In this document: in pieces, positions 34,901-46,500 of the stretch | Layout of the letters: each line of letters opens with the position of its first letter | Position numbering within the stretch: the stretch's first letter is position 1 | NCBI GenBank assembly: GCA_026225945.1 | Contig: JAMJFZ010000702.1 | Span: 62,001-126,000, forward strand | Origin: Cricetomys ansorgei | Lineage: Eukaryota; Chordata; Mammalia; Rodentia; Nesomyidae | Reading direction: 5' to 3' | DNA length: 64,000 bases | Made by a program: the position numbers and the translations under genes | The notes under the pieces: generated by a model | Told to the model about the DNA's origin: nothing | Databases searched by the model: none | What the model saw: the letters and a program-made list of their open reading frames with translations, nothing else

Positions 34901-36170
34901 TAACTAAGGAAACAAGGAAACTTCAAAGGCGACTACAGAAAAGAAGTGTTTCAAGAACTAAGTAACATGTGTGTTCCAAATGCAATTCTAACCGCAGGAA
35001 CGTCTGAAACACAACACAGATGTAAACACACTATCAATGGGTATTTCAACATAGTGGTCAATGCGGCACTTATCAAACTATGCACTCTGAGTGTGATTCC
35101 AGCTTCTCTCACACACAAGACTCTCAGAAGTAACTAAAATACGTATTGCAACAGCATCTACTAAGAAACACTCTCCTAATACGCCTAACACATTGAAACA
35201 CAGTTCCTATGCGTTTCTCCACTAAAACATGAATACATGTCTTTTCTAACTAAGGAAACAAGGAAACTTCAAAGGCGACTACAGAAAAGAAGTGTTTCAA
35301 GAACTGAGTAACATGTGTGTTCCAAATGCAATTCTAACCGCAGGAACGTCTGAAACACAACACAGATGTAAACACACTATCAATGGCTATTTCAACATAG
35401 TGGTCAATGCGCACTTATCAAACTATGCACTCTGAGTGTGATTCCAGCTTCTCTCACACACAAGACTCTCAGAAGTAACTAAAATACGTATTGCAACAGC
35501 ATCTACTAAGAAACACTCTCCTAATACGCCTAACACATTGAAACACAGTTCCTATGCGTTTCTCCACTAAAACATGAATACATGTCTTTTCTAACTAAGG
35601 AAACAAGGAAACTTCAAAGGCGACTACAGAAAAGAAGTGTTTCAAGAACTGAGTAACATGTGTGTTCCAAATGCAATTCTAACCGCAGGAACGTCTGAAA
35701 CACAACACAGATGTAAACACACTATCAATGGCTATTTCAACATAGTGGTCAATGCGCACTTATCAAACTATGCACTCTGAGTGTGATTCCAGCTTCTCTC
35801 ACACACAAGACTCTCAGAAGTAACTAAAATACGTATTGCAACAGCATCTACTAAGAAACACTCTCCTAATACGCCTAACACATTGAAACACAGTTCCTAT
35901 GCGTTTCTCCACTAAAACATGAATACATGTCTTTTCTAACTAAGGAAACAAGGAAACTGCAAAGGCGACTACAGAAAAGAAGTGTTTCAAGAACTAAGTA
36001 ACATGTGTGTTCCAAATGCAATTCTAACCGCAGGAACGTCTGAAACACAACACAGATGTAAACACACTATCAATGGGTATTTCAACATAGTGGTCAATGC
36101 GCACTTATCAAACTATGCACTCTGAGTGTGATTCCAGCTTCTCTCACACACAAGACTCTCAGAAGTAACT
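25988..36170 (+). repeat. Satellite array, left domain (~29-30 monomers)
   Basis: Head-to-tail monomers, with 345 bp measured between successive GATGTAAACACAC sites (26396, 26741, 27086, 27431). Copies are nearly identical and share ACAAGGAAAC and, usually, GGCTATTTC. A run of about five neighbours (31255-32640) carries ATAGCGG instead of ATAGTGG, a local amplification or conversion tract. The monomer has seven CpGs, which most copies keep, and a 10-bp palindrome AATACGTATT. Recurrent 61-66 codon open frames in the + direction arise because the same 200 bp repeats; they are not genes. Size and composition suggest the Peromyscus centromeric satellite PMSat, from memory only. Confidence 0.97.
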
Positions 36171-37405
36171 AACTAACGTATTGCAACAGCATCTACTAAC
36201 ACTAACACTAACCCTAACCCTAACCTAATACCCTAACACCACCCTGAAACTAACAGTTCCTATGCGTAACTCCACTAAAACTGAATACATGTCTTTTCTA
36301 ACTAAGGAAACCATTGAAACTTCAAAGGCGACTACAGAAAAGAAGTGTTTCAAGAACTAAGTAACATGTGTGTTCCAAATGCAATTCTAACCGCAGGAAC
36401 GTCTGAAACACAACACAGATGTAAACACACTATCAATGGTATTTCAACATAGTGGTCAATGCGCACTTATCAAACTATGCACTCTGAGTGTGATTCCAGC
36501 TTCTCTCACACACAAGACTCTCAGAAGTAACTAAAATACGTATTGCAACAGCATCTACTAAGAAACACTCTCCTAATACGCCTAACACATTGAAACACAG
36601 TTCCTATGCGTTTCTCCACTAAAACATGAATACATGTCTTTTCTAACTAAGGAAACAGGAAACTTCAAAGGCGACTACAGAAAAGAAGTGTTTCAAGAAC
36701 TAAGTAACATGTGTGTTCCAAATGCAATTCTAACCGCAGGAACGTCTGAAACACAACACAGATGTAAACACACTATCAATGGGTATTTCAACATAGTGGT
36801 CAATGCGCACTTATCAAACTATGCACTCTGAGTGTGATTCCAGCTTCTCTCACACACAAGACTCTCAGAAGTAACTAAAATACGTATTGCAACAGCATCT
36901 ACTAAGAAACACTCTCCTAATACGCCTAACACACTGAAACACAGTTCCTATGCGTTTCTCCACTAAAACATGAATACATGTCTTTTCTAACTAAGGAAAC
37001 AAGAAACTTCTAACCCTAAGGCGACTACAGAAAAGAAGTGTTTCAAGAACTAAGTAACATGTGTGTTCCAAATGCAATTCTAACCGCAGGAACGTCTGAA
37101 ACACAACACAGATGTAAACACACTATCAATGGCTATTTCAACATAGTGGTCAATGCGCACTTATCAAACTATGCACTCTGAGTGTGATTCCAGCTTCTCT
37201 CACACACAAGACTCTCAGAAGTAACTAAGCCTAATACGTATTGCAACAGCTAACCCTCTACTAAGAAACACTCTCCTAATACGCCTAACTAACTCCCCTA
37301 ACACTGAAACACAGTTCCTATGCGTTTCTCCACTAAAACATGAATACATGTCTTTTCTAACTAAGGAAACAAGAAACTTCAAAGGCGACTACAGAAAACC
37401 CAAAG
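36171..37405 (+). repeat. Satellite monomers laced with telomere-like insertions
   Basis: Between 36171 and 36316 one monomer half is rewritten as ACTAACACTAACCCTAACCC and similar, while still showing TATGCG, TCCACTAAAA and CATGTCTTTTCTAACTAAGG. Smaller insertions occur at 37010 (CTTCTAACCCTAAGGCG), 37228-37300 (CTAAGCCTAATACG, GCTAACCCTCTACTAAG, CTAACTAACTCCCC) and 37398 (AAAACCCAAAG). All lie in the CTAA-rich half of the unit. The other half is unchanged. Confidence 0.9.
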
Positions 37406-37940
37406 TGTTTCAAGAACTAAGTAACATGTGTGTTCCAAATGCAATTCTAACCGCAGGAACGTCTGAAACACAACACAGATGTAAACACACTATCAATGGC
37501 TATTTCAACATAGTGGTCAATGCGCACTTATCAAACTATGCACTCTGAGTGTGATTCCAGCTTCTCTCACACACAAGACTCTCAGAAGTAACTAAAATAC
37601 GTATTGCAACAGCATCTACTAAGAAACACTCTCCTAATACGCCTAACACATTGAAACACAGTTCCTATGCGTTTCTCCACTAAAACATGAATACATGTCT
37701 TTTCTAACTAAGGAAACAGAGAAACTTCAAAGGCGACTACAGAAAAGAAGTGTTTCAAGAACTAAGTAACATGTGTGTTCCAAATGCAATTCTAACCGCA
37801 GGAACGTCTGAAACACAACACAGATGTAAACACACTATCAATGGCTATTTCAACATAGTGGTCAATGCGCACTTATCAAACTATGCACTCTGAGTGTGAT
37901 TCCAGCTTCTCTCACACACAAGACTCTCAGAAGTAACTAA
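37406..37940 (+). repeat. Satellite monomers flanking telomeric block 2
   Basis: About one and a half regular monomers with the ACAGAGAAAC variant. The array stops at AGAAGTAACTAA and turns directly into CCCTAA hexamers. Confidence 0.95.
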
Positions 37941-38660
37941 CCCTAACCCTAAATCCCTAACCCTAAACACTAACCCTAACACAACCCTAACCCTAAACCT
38001 AAACACTAAGCCTAACCCTAAGCGTTTCAACCCTAACTAACCCAAACACTAAACCTAACCCTAAATTCCTTAACACTAACCCTAACCTAAACCTAACCCT
38101 AACCCTAACCGCTAACCCTAACACTAACCCTAACCCTAAAACCCTAACCCTAACACTATCCCTAACCCTAACCCTAACCCCTAACCCTAACCCTAACCCT
38201 AACTCCCTAACCCTAACCTAACACTAACCCTAACCCTAACCCTAACCCTAACCCTAACCTAAACCAAACCTAACCTAACCCTAACCCTAACCCTAACCCG
38301 TAACCCAAACCTAACCCTAACCCTAACCCTAACCCTAACACTAAACCCTAACACTAAACCTAACCCTATACCTAACCCCTAACTCTAACCCTAACCCATA
38401 ACCCTACACCCTAACCCTAACACTAACCCTTAAACCTAACCCTAACCCTAACCCTAACCCTAACAATAACCTAACCCTAACTAACCCTACAAACCGTAAA
38501 CCTAACCTAACCCTAACCCTAACCTAACCCTAACCCATAACCCTAACCCTAACCCTAACCCTAACCGTAACCCAAACACTAACCCTAAACCTAACCCTAA
38601 CCCTAATCCTAACACTAACTCTAACCCTAACCCTAACCCTAACCCTAACCGTAACCCTAA
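37941..38660 (+). repeat. Interstitial telomeric repeat block 2, 720 bp
   Basis: The longest telomeric tract in the window: CCCTAA hexamers with many degenerate units (CACTAA, CCTAAA, CCGTAA, CCATAA). It starts at AGTAACTAA and ends CCGTAACCCTAACCGTAGG, where the monomer normally has CTAACCGCAGG. A remnant of the monomer, AAGCGTTTCAACCC, survives near 38019-38032. The C-rich strand is on +. Confidence 0.97.
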
Positions 38661-40189
38661 CCGTAGGAACGTCTAAAACACAACACAGATGTAAACACAC
38701 TATCAATGGGTATTTCAACATAGTGGTCGATGCGCACTTATCAAACTATGCACTCTGAGTGTGATTCCAGCTTCTCTCACACACAAGACTCTCAGAAGTA
38801 ACTAAAATACGTATTGCAACAGCATCTATTAAGAAACACTCTCCTAATAGGCCTAACACATTGAAACACATATCCTATGCATTTCTCCGCTAAAACATGA
38901 ATACATGTCTTTTCTAACTAAGGAAACAGAGAACCTTCAAAGGCGACTACAGAAAAGAAGTTTTGTTTCAAGAACGAAGTAACATGTGTGTTCCAAATGC
39001 AATTCTAACCGTAGGAACGTCTGAAACACAACACAGATGTAAACACACTATCAATGGGTATTTCAACATAGTGGTCAATGCGCACTTATCAAACTATGCA
39101 CTCTGAGTGTGATTCCAGCTTCTCTCACACACAAGACTCTCAGAAGTAACTAAAATACGTATTGCAACAGCATCTACTAAGAAACACTCTCCTAATACGC
39201 CTAACACATTGAAACACAGTTCCTATGCGTTTCTCCACTAAAACATGAATACATGTCTTTTCTAACTAAGGAAACAGAGAAACTTCAAAGGCGACTACAG
39301 AAAAGAAGTGTTTCAAGAACTAAGTAACATGTGTGTTCCAAATGCAATTCTAACCGCAGGAACGTCTGAAACACAACACAGATGTAAACACACTATCAAT
39401 GGGTATTTCAACATAGTGGTCAATGCGCACTTATCAAACTATGCACTCTGAGTGTGATTCCAGCTTCTCTCACACACAAGACTCTCAGAAGTAACTAAAA
39501 TACGTATTGCAACAGCATCTACTAAGAAACACTCTCCTAATACGCCTAACACATTGAAACACAGTTCCTATGCGTTTCTCCACTAAAACATGAATACATG
39601 TCTTTTCTAACTAAGGAAACAGAGAAACTTCAAAGGCTAACTACAGAAAAGAAGTGTTTCAAGAACTAAGTAACATGTGTGTTCCAAATGCAATTCTAAC
39701 CGTAGGAACGTCTGAAACACAACACAGATGTAAACACACTATCAATGGGTATTTCAACATAGTGGTCAATGCGCACTTATCAAACTATGCACTCTGAGTG
39801 TGATTCCAGCTTCTCTCACACACAAGACTCTCAGAAGTAACTAAAATACGTATTGCAACAGCATCTACTAAGAAACACTCTCCTAATACGCCTAACACAT
39901 TGAAACACAGTTCCTATGCGTTTCTCCACTAAAACATGAATACATGTCTTTTCTAACTAAGGAAACAGAGAAACTTCAAAGGCGACTACAGAAAAGAAGT
40001 GTTTCAAGAACTAAGTAACATGTGTGTTCCAAATGCAATTCTAACCGCAGGAACGTCTGAAACACAACACAGATGTAAACACACTATCAATGGCTATTTC
40101 AACATAGTGGTCAATGCGCACTTATCAAACTATGCACTCTGAGTGTGATTCCAGCTTCTCTCACACACAAGACTCTCAGAAGTAACTAA
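38661..40189 (+). repeat. Satellite island between telomeric blocks 2 and 3
   Basis: About 4.4 monomers. The first is diverged (GTCGATGCG, CATCTATTAAG, AATAGGCCTAAC, CATATCCTATGCATTTC, AACGAAG) and carries the GAGAACCTTC variant also seen in the edge monomer at 25798. Several copies have CCGTAGG in place of CCGCAGG, a variant concentrated near the telomeric blocks. Confidence 0.95.
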
Positions 40190-40535
40190 CCCTAACCCTA
40201 ACCTAATCCTAACCCTAACACCTAATCTACCCTAAAGAAACCCTAACCCTAACCTAACCCCTAACTAACCCTAAGCCAAACACTAACCCTAAAAACACTA
40301 ACCCTAACCGGAACCCTAATACCCCTAACACTAACCTAATCTAACCCTAACCCTAACCCTAACCGCTAACCTAACCCTAACCCTAAAACCCTAAAATGCT
40401 AACCCTAACACTAGAACCCTAACCCTAACCCTTTCTAACCTAACCCGAAACCTAACCCTAACCCTAAAACTGTAAACCAACACTAACCCTAACCCTAACC
40501 CTAACCCTAACCCTAACCCTAACCGTAACCCTAAC
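40190..40535 (+). repeat. Telomere/satellite hybrid block 3
   Basis: About 346 bp that enters the monomer at AGTAACTAA and leaves it at CCGTAACCCTAACCGTAGG, the same two points as block 2. The first part still shows monomer traces (CTAATCTACCCTAAAGAAACC for CATCTACTAAGAAACAC; CTTTCTAACCTAACCCGAAAC for CTTTTCTAACTAAGGAAAC). The last 60 bp or so are nearly pure CCCTAA. Confidence 0.93.
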
Positions 40536-43500
40536 CGTAGGAACGTCTGAAACACAACACAGATGTAAACACACTATCAATGGGTATTTCAACATAGTGG
40601 TCAATGCGCACTTATCAAACTATGCACTCTGAGTGTGATTCCAGCTTCTCTCACACACAAGACTCTCAGAAGTAACTAAAATACGTATTGCAACAGCATC
40701 TACTAAGAAACACTCTCCTAATACGCCTAACACATTGAAACACAGTTCCTATGCGTTTCTCCACTAAAACATGAATACATGTCTTTTCTAACTAAGGAAA
40801 CAGAGAACCTTCAAAGGCGACTACAGAAAAGAAGTGTTTCAAGAACTAAGTAACATGTGTGTTCCAAATGCAATTCTAACCGTAGGAACGTCTGAAACAC
40901 AACACAGATGTAAACACACTATCAATGGGTATTTCAACATAGTGGTCAATGCGCACTTATCAAACTATGCACTCTGAGTGTGATTCCAGCTTCTCTCACA
41001 CACAAGACTCTCAGAAGTAACTAAAATACGTATTGCAACAGCATCTACTAAGAAACACTCTCCTAATACGCCTAACACATTGAAACACAGTTCCTATGCG
41101 TTTCTCCACTAAAACATGAATACATGTCTTTTCTAACTAAGGAAACAGAGAAACTTCAAAGGCGACTACAGAAAAGAAGTATTTCAAGAACTAAGTAACA
41201 TGTGTGTTCCAAATGCAATTCTAACCGTAGGAACGTCTGAAACACAACACAGATGTAAACACACTATCAATGGGTATTTCAACATAGTGGTCAATGCGCA
41301 CTTATCAAACTATGCACTCTGAGTGTGATTCCAGCTTCTCTCACACACAAGACTCTCAGAAGTAACTAAAATACGTATTGCAACAGCATCTACTAAGAAA
41401 CACTCTCCTAATACGCCTAACACATTGAAACACAGTTCCTATGCGTTTCTCCACTAAAACATGAATACATGTCTTTTCTAACTAAGGAAACAGAGAACTT
41501 CAAAGGCGACTACAGAAAAGAAGTGTTTCAAGAACTAAGTAACATGTGTGTTCCAAATGCAATTCTAACCGCAGGAACGTCTGAAACACAACACAGATGT
41601 AAACACACTATCAATGGGTATTTCAACATAGTGGTCAATGCGCACTTATCAAACTATGCACTCTGAGTGTGATTCCAGCTTCTCTCACACACAAGACTCT
41701 CAGAAGTAACTAAAATACGTATTGCAACAGCATCTACTAAGAAACACTCTCCTAATACGCCTAACACATTGAAACACAGTTCCTATGCGTTTCTCCACTA
41801 AAACATGAATACATGTCTTTTCTAACTAAGGAAACAGAGAAACTTCAAAGGCGACTACAGAAAAGAAGTGTTTCAAGAACTAAGTAACATGTGTGTTCCA
41901 AATGCAATTCTAACCGCAGGAACGTCTGAAACACAACACAGATGTAAACACACTATCAATGGCTATTTCAACATAGTGGTCAATGCGCACTTATCAAACT
42001 ATGCACTCTGAGTGTGATTCCAGCTTCTCTCACACACAAGACTCTCAGAAGTAACTAAAATACGTATTGCAACAGCATCTACTAAGAAACACTCTCCTAA
42101 TACGCCTAACACATTGAAACACAGTTCCTATGCGTTTCTCCACTAAAACATGAATACATGTCTTTTCTAACTAAGGAAACAAGAAACTTCAAAGGCGACT
42201 ACAGAAAAGAAGTGTTTCAAGAACTAAGTAACATGTGTGTTCCAAATGCAATTCTAACCGCAGGAACGTCTGAAACACAACACAGATGTAAACACACTAT
42301 CAATGGGTATTTCAACATAGTGGTCAATGCGCACTTATCAAACTATGCACTCTGAGTGTGATTCCAGCTTCTCTCACACACAAGACTCTCAGAAGTAACT
42401 AAAATACGTATTGCAACAGCATCTACTAAGAAACACTCTCCTAATACGCCTAACACATTGAAACACAGTTCCTATGCGTTTCTCCACTAAAACATGAATA
42501 CATGTCTTTTCTAACTAAGGAAACATTGAAACTTCAAAGGCGACTACAGAAAAGAAGTGTTTCAAGAACTAAGTAACATGTGTGTTCCAAATGCAATTCT
42601 AACCGCAGGAACGTCTGAAACACAACACAGATGTAAACACACTATCAATGGGTATTTCAACATAGTGGTCAATGCGCACTTATCAAACTATGCACTCTGA
42701 GTGTGATTCCAGCTTCTCTCACACACAAGACTCTCAGAAGTAACTAAAATACGTATTGCAACAGCATCTACTAAGAAACACTCTCCTAATACGCCTAACA
42801 CATTGAAACACAGTTCCTATGCGTTTCTCCACTAAAACATGAATACATGTCTTTTCTAACTAAGGAAACAAGGAAACTTCAAAGGCGACTACAGAAAAGA
42901 AGTGTTTCAAGAACTAAGTAACATGTGTGTTCCAAATGCAATTCTAACCGCAGGAACGTCTGAAACACAACACAGATGTAAACACACTACCAATGGGTAT
43001 TTCAACATAGTGGTCAATGCGGCACTTATCAAACTATGCACTCTGAGTGTGATTCCAGCTTCTCTCACACACAAGACTCTCAGAAGTAACTAAAATACGT
43101 ATTGCAACAGCATCTACTAAGAAACACTCTCCTAATACGCCTAACACATTGAAACACAGTTCCTATGCGTTTCTCCACTAAAACATGAATACATGTCTTT
43201 TCTAACTAAGGAAACAAGGAAACTCAAAGGCGACTACAGAAAAGAAGTGTTTCAAGAACTAAGTAACATGTGTGTTCCAAATGCAATTCTAACCGCAGGA
43301 ACGTCTGAAACACAACACAGATGTAAACACACTATCAATGGCTATTTCAACATAGTGGTCAATGCGCACTTATCAAACTATGCACTCTGAGTGTGATTCC
43401 AGCTTCTCTCACACACAAGACTCTCAGAAGTAACTAAAATACGTATTGCAACAGCATCTACTAAGAAACACTCTCCTAATACGCCTAACACATTGAAACA

Positions 43501-46500
43501 CAGTTCCTATGCGTTTCTCCACTAAAACATGAATACATGTCTTTTCTAACTAAGGAAACAAGGAAACTTCAAAGGCGACTACAGAAAAGAAGTGTTTCAA
43601 GAACTGAGTAACATGTGTGTTCCAAATGCAATTCTAACCGCAGGAACGTCTGAAACACAACACAGATGTAAACACACTATCAATGGCTATTTCAACATAG
43701 TGGTCAATGCGCCTTATCAAACTATGCACTCTGAGTGTGATTCCAGCTTCTCTCACACACAAGACTCTCAGAAGTAACTAAAATACGTATTGCAACAGCA
43801 TCTACTAAGAAACACTCTCCTAATACGCCTAACACATTGAAACACAGTTCCTATGCGTTTCTCCACTAAAACATGAATACATGTCTTTTCTAACTAAGGA
43901 AACAAGGAAACTTCAAAGGCGACTACAGAAAAGAAGTGTTTCAAGAACTGAGTAACATGTGTGTTCCAAATGCAATTCTAACCGCAGGAACGTCTGAAAC
44001 ACAACACAGATGTAAACACACTATCAATGGCTATTTCAACATAGTGGTCAATGCGCACTTATCAAACTATGCACTCTGAGTGTGATTCCAGCTTCTCTCA
44101 CACACAAGACTCTCAGAAGTAACTAAAATACGTATTGCAACAGCATCTACTAAGAAACACTCTCCTAATACGCCTAACACATTGAAACACAGTTCCTATG
44201 CGTTTCTCCACTAAAACATGAATACATGTCTTTTCTAACTAAGGAAACAAGAAACTTCAAAGGCGACTACAGAAAAGAAGTGTTTCAAGAACTAAGTAAC
44301 ATGTGTGTTCCAAATGCAATTCTAACCGCAGGAACGTCTGAAACACAACACAGATGTAAACACACTATCAATGGTATTTCAACATAGTGGTCAATGCGCA
44401 CTTATCAAACTATGCACTCTGAGTGTGATTCCAGCTTCTCTCACACACAAGACTCTCAGAAGTAACTAAAATACGTATTGCAACAGCATCTACTAAGAAA
44501 CACTCTCCTAATACGCCTAACACATTGAAACACAGTTCCTATGCGTTTCTCCACTAAAACATGAATACATGTCTTTTCTAACTAAGGAAACAAGGAAACT
44601 TCAAAGGCGACTACAGAAAAGAAGTGTTTCAAGAACTAAGTAACATGTGTGTTCCAAATGCAATTCTAACCGCAGGAACGTCTGAAACACAACACAGATG
44701 TAAACACACTATCAATGGCTATTTCAACATAGTGGTCAATGCGCACTTATCAAACTATGCACTCTGAGTGTGATTCCAGCTTCTCTCACACACAAGACTC
44801 TCAGAAGTAACTAAAATACGTATTGCAACAGCATCTACTAAGAAACACTCTCCTAATACGCCTAACACATTGAAACACAGTTCCTATGCGTTTCTCCACT
44901 AAAACATGAATACATGTCTTTTCTAACTAAGGAAACAGGAAACTTCAAAGGCGACTACAGAAAAGAAGTGTTTCAAGAACTAAGTAACATGTGTGTTCCA
45001 AATGCAATTCTAACCGCAGGAACGTCTGAAACACAACACAGATGTAAACACACTATCAATGGGTATTTCAACATAGTGGTCAATGCGCACTTATCAAACT
45101 ATGCACTCTGAGTGTGATTCCAGCTTCTCTCACACACAAGACTCTCAGAAGTAACTAAAATACGTATTGCAACAGCATCTACTAAGAAACACTCTCCTAA
45201 TACGCCTAACACATTGAAACACAGTTCCTATGCGTTTCTCCACTAAAACATGAATACATGTCTTTTCTAACTAAGGAAACAAGGAAACTTCAAAGGCGAC
45301 TACAGAAAAGAAGTGTTTCAAGAACTAAGTAACATGTGTGTTCCAAATGCAATTCTAACCGCAGGAACGTCTGAAACACAACACAGATGTAAACACACTA
45401 TCAATGGCTATTTCAACATAGTGGTCAATGCGCACTTATCAAACTATGCACTCTGAGTGTGATTCCAGCTTCTCTCACACACAAGACTCTCAGAAGTAAC
45501 TAAAATACGTATTGCAACAGCATCTACTAAGAAACACTCTCCTAATACGCCTAACACATTGAAACACAGTTCCTATGCGTTTCTCCACTAAAACATGAAT
45601 ACATGTCTTTTCTAACTAAGGAAACAAGGAAACTTCAAAGGCGACTACAGAAAAGAAGTGTTTCAAGAACTAAGTAACATGTGTGTTCCAAATGCAATTC
45701 TAACCGCAGGAACGTCTGAAACACAACACAGATGTAAACACACTATCAATGGCTATTTCAACATAGTGGTCAATGCGCACTTATCAAACTATGCACTCTG
45801 AGTGTGATTCCAGCTTCTCTCACACACAAGACTCTCAGAAGTAACTAAAATACGTATTGCAACAGCATCTACTAAGAAACACTCTCCTAATACGCCTAAC
45901 ACATTGAAACACAGTTCCTATGCGTTTCTCCACTAAAACATGAATACATGTCTTTTCTAACTAAGGAAACAAGGAAACTTCAAAGGCGACTACAGAAAAG
46001 AAGTGTTTCAAGAACTGAGTAACATGTGTGTTCCAAATGCAATTCTAACCGCAGGAACGTCTGAAACACAACACAGATGTAAACACACTATCAATGGCTA
46101 TTTCAACATAGTGGTCAATGCGCACTTATCAAACTATGCACTCTGAGTGTGATTCCAGCTTCTCTCACACACAAGACTCTCAGAAGTAACTAAAATACGT
46201 ATTGCAACAGCATCTACTAAGAAACACTCTCCTAATACGCCTAACACATTGAAACACAGTTCCTATGCGTTTCTCCACTAAAACATGAATACATGTCTTT
46301 TCTAACTAAGGAAACAAGGAAACTTCAAAGGCGACTACAGAAAAGAAGTGTTTCAAGAACTGAGTAACATGTGTGTTCCAAATGCAATTCTAACCGCAGG
46401 AACGTCTGAAACACAACACAGATGTAAACACACTATCAATGGCTATTTCAACATAGTGGTCAATGCGCACTTATCAAACTATGCACTCTGAGTGTGATTC

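Noticed and set aside
38530..38721. Minus-strand open frame of alternating Val and Arg residues
   Set aside because: It is the translation of degenerate TTAGGG repeats, not a gene.
25842..40535. A true chromosome end
   Set aside because: The tracts are short, degenerate, flanked by satellite on both sides, and in the wrong orientation for a right-hand end after non-satellite DNA.
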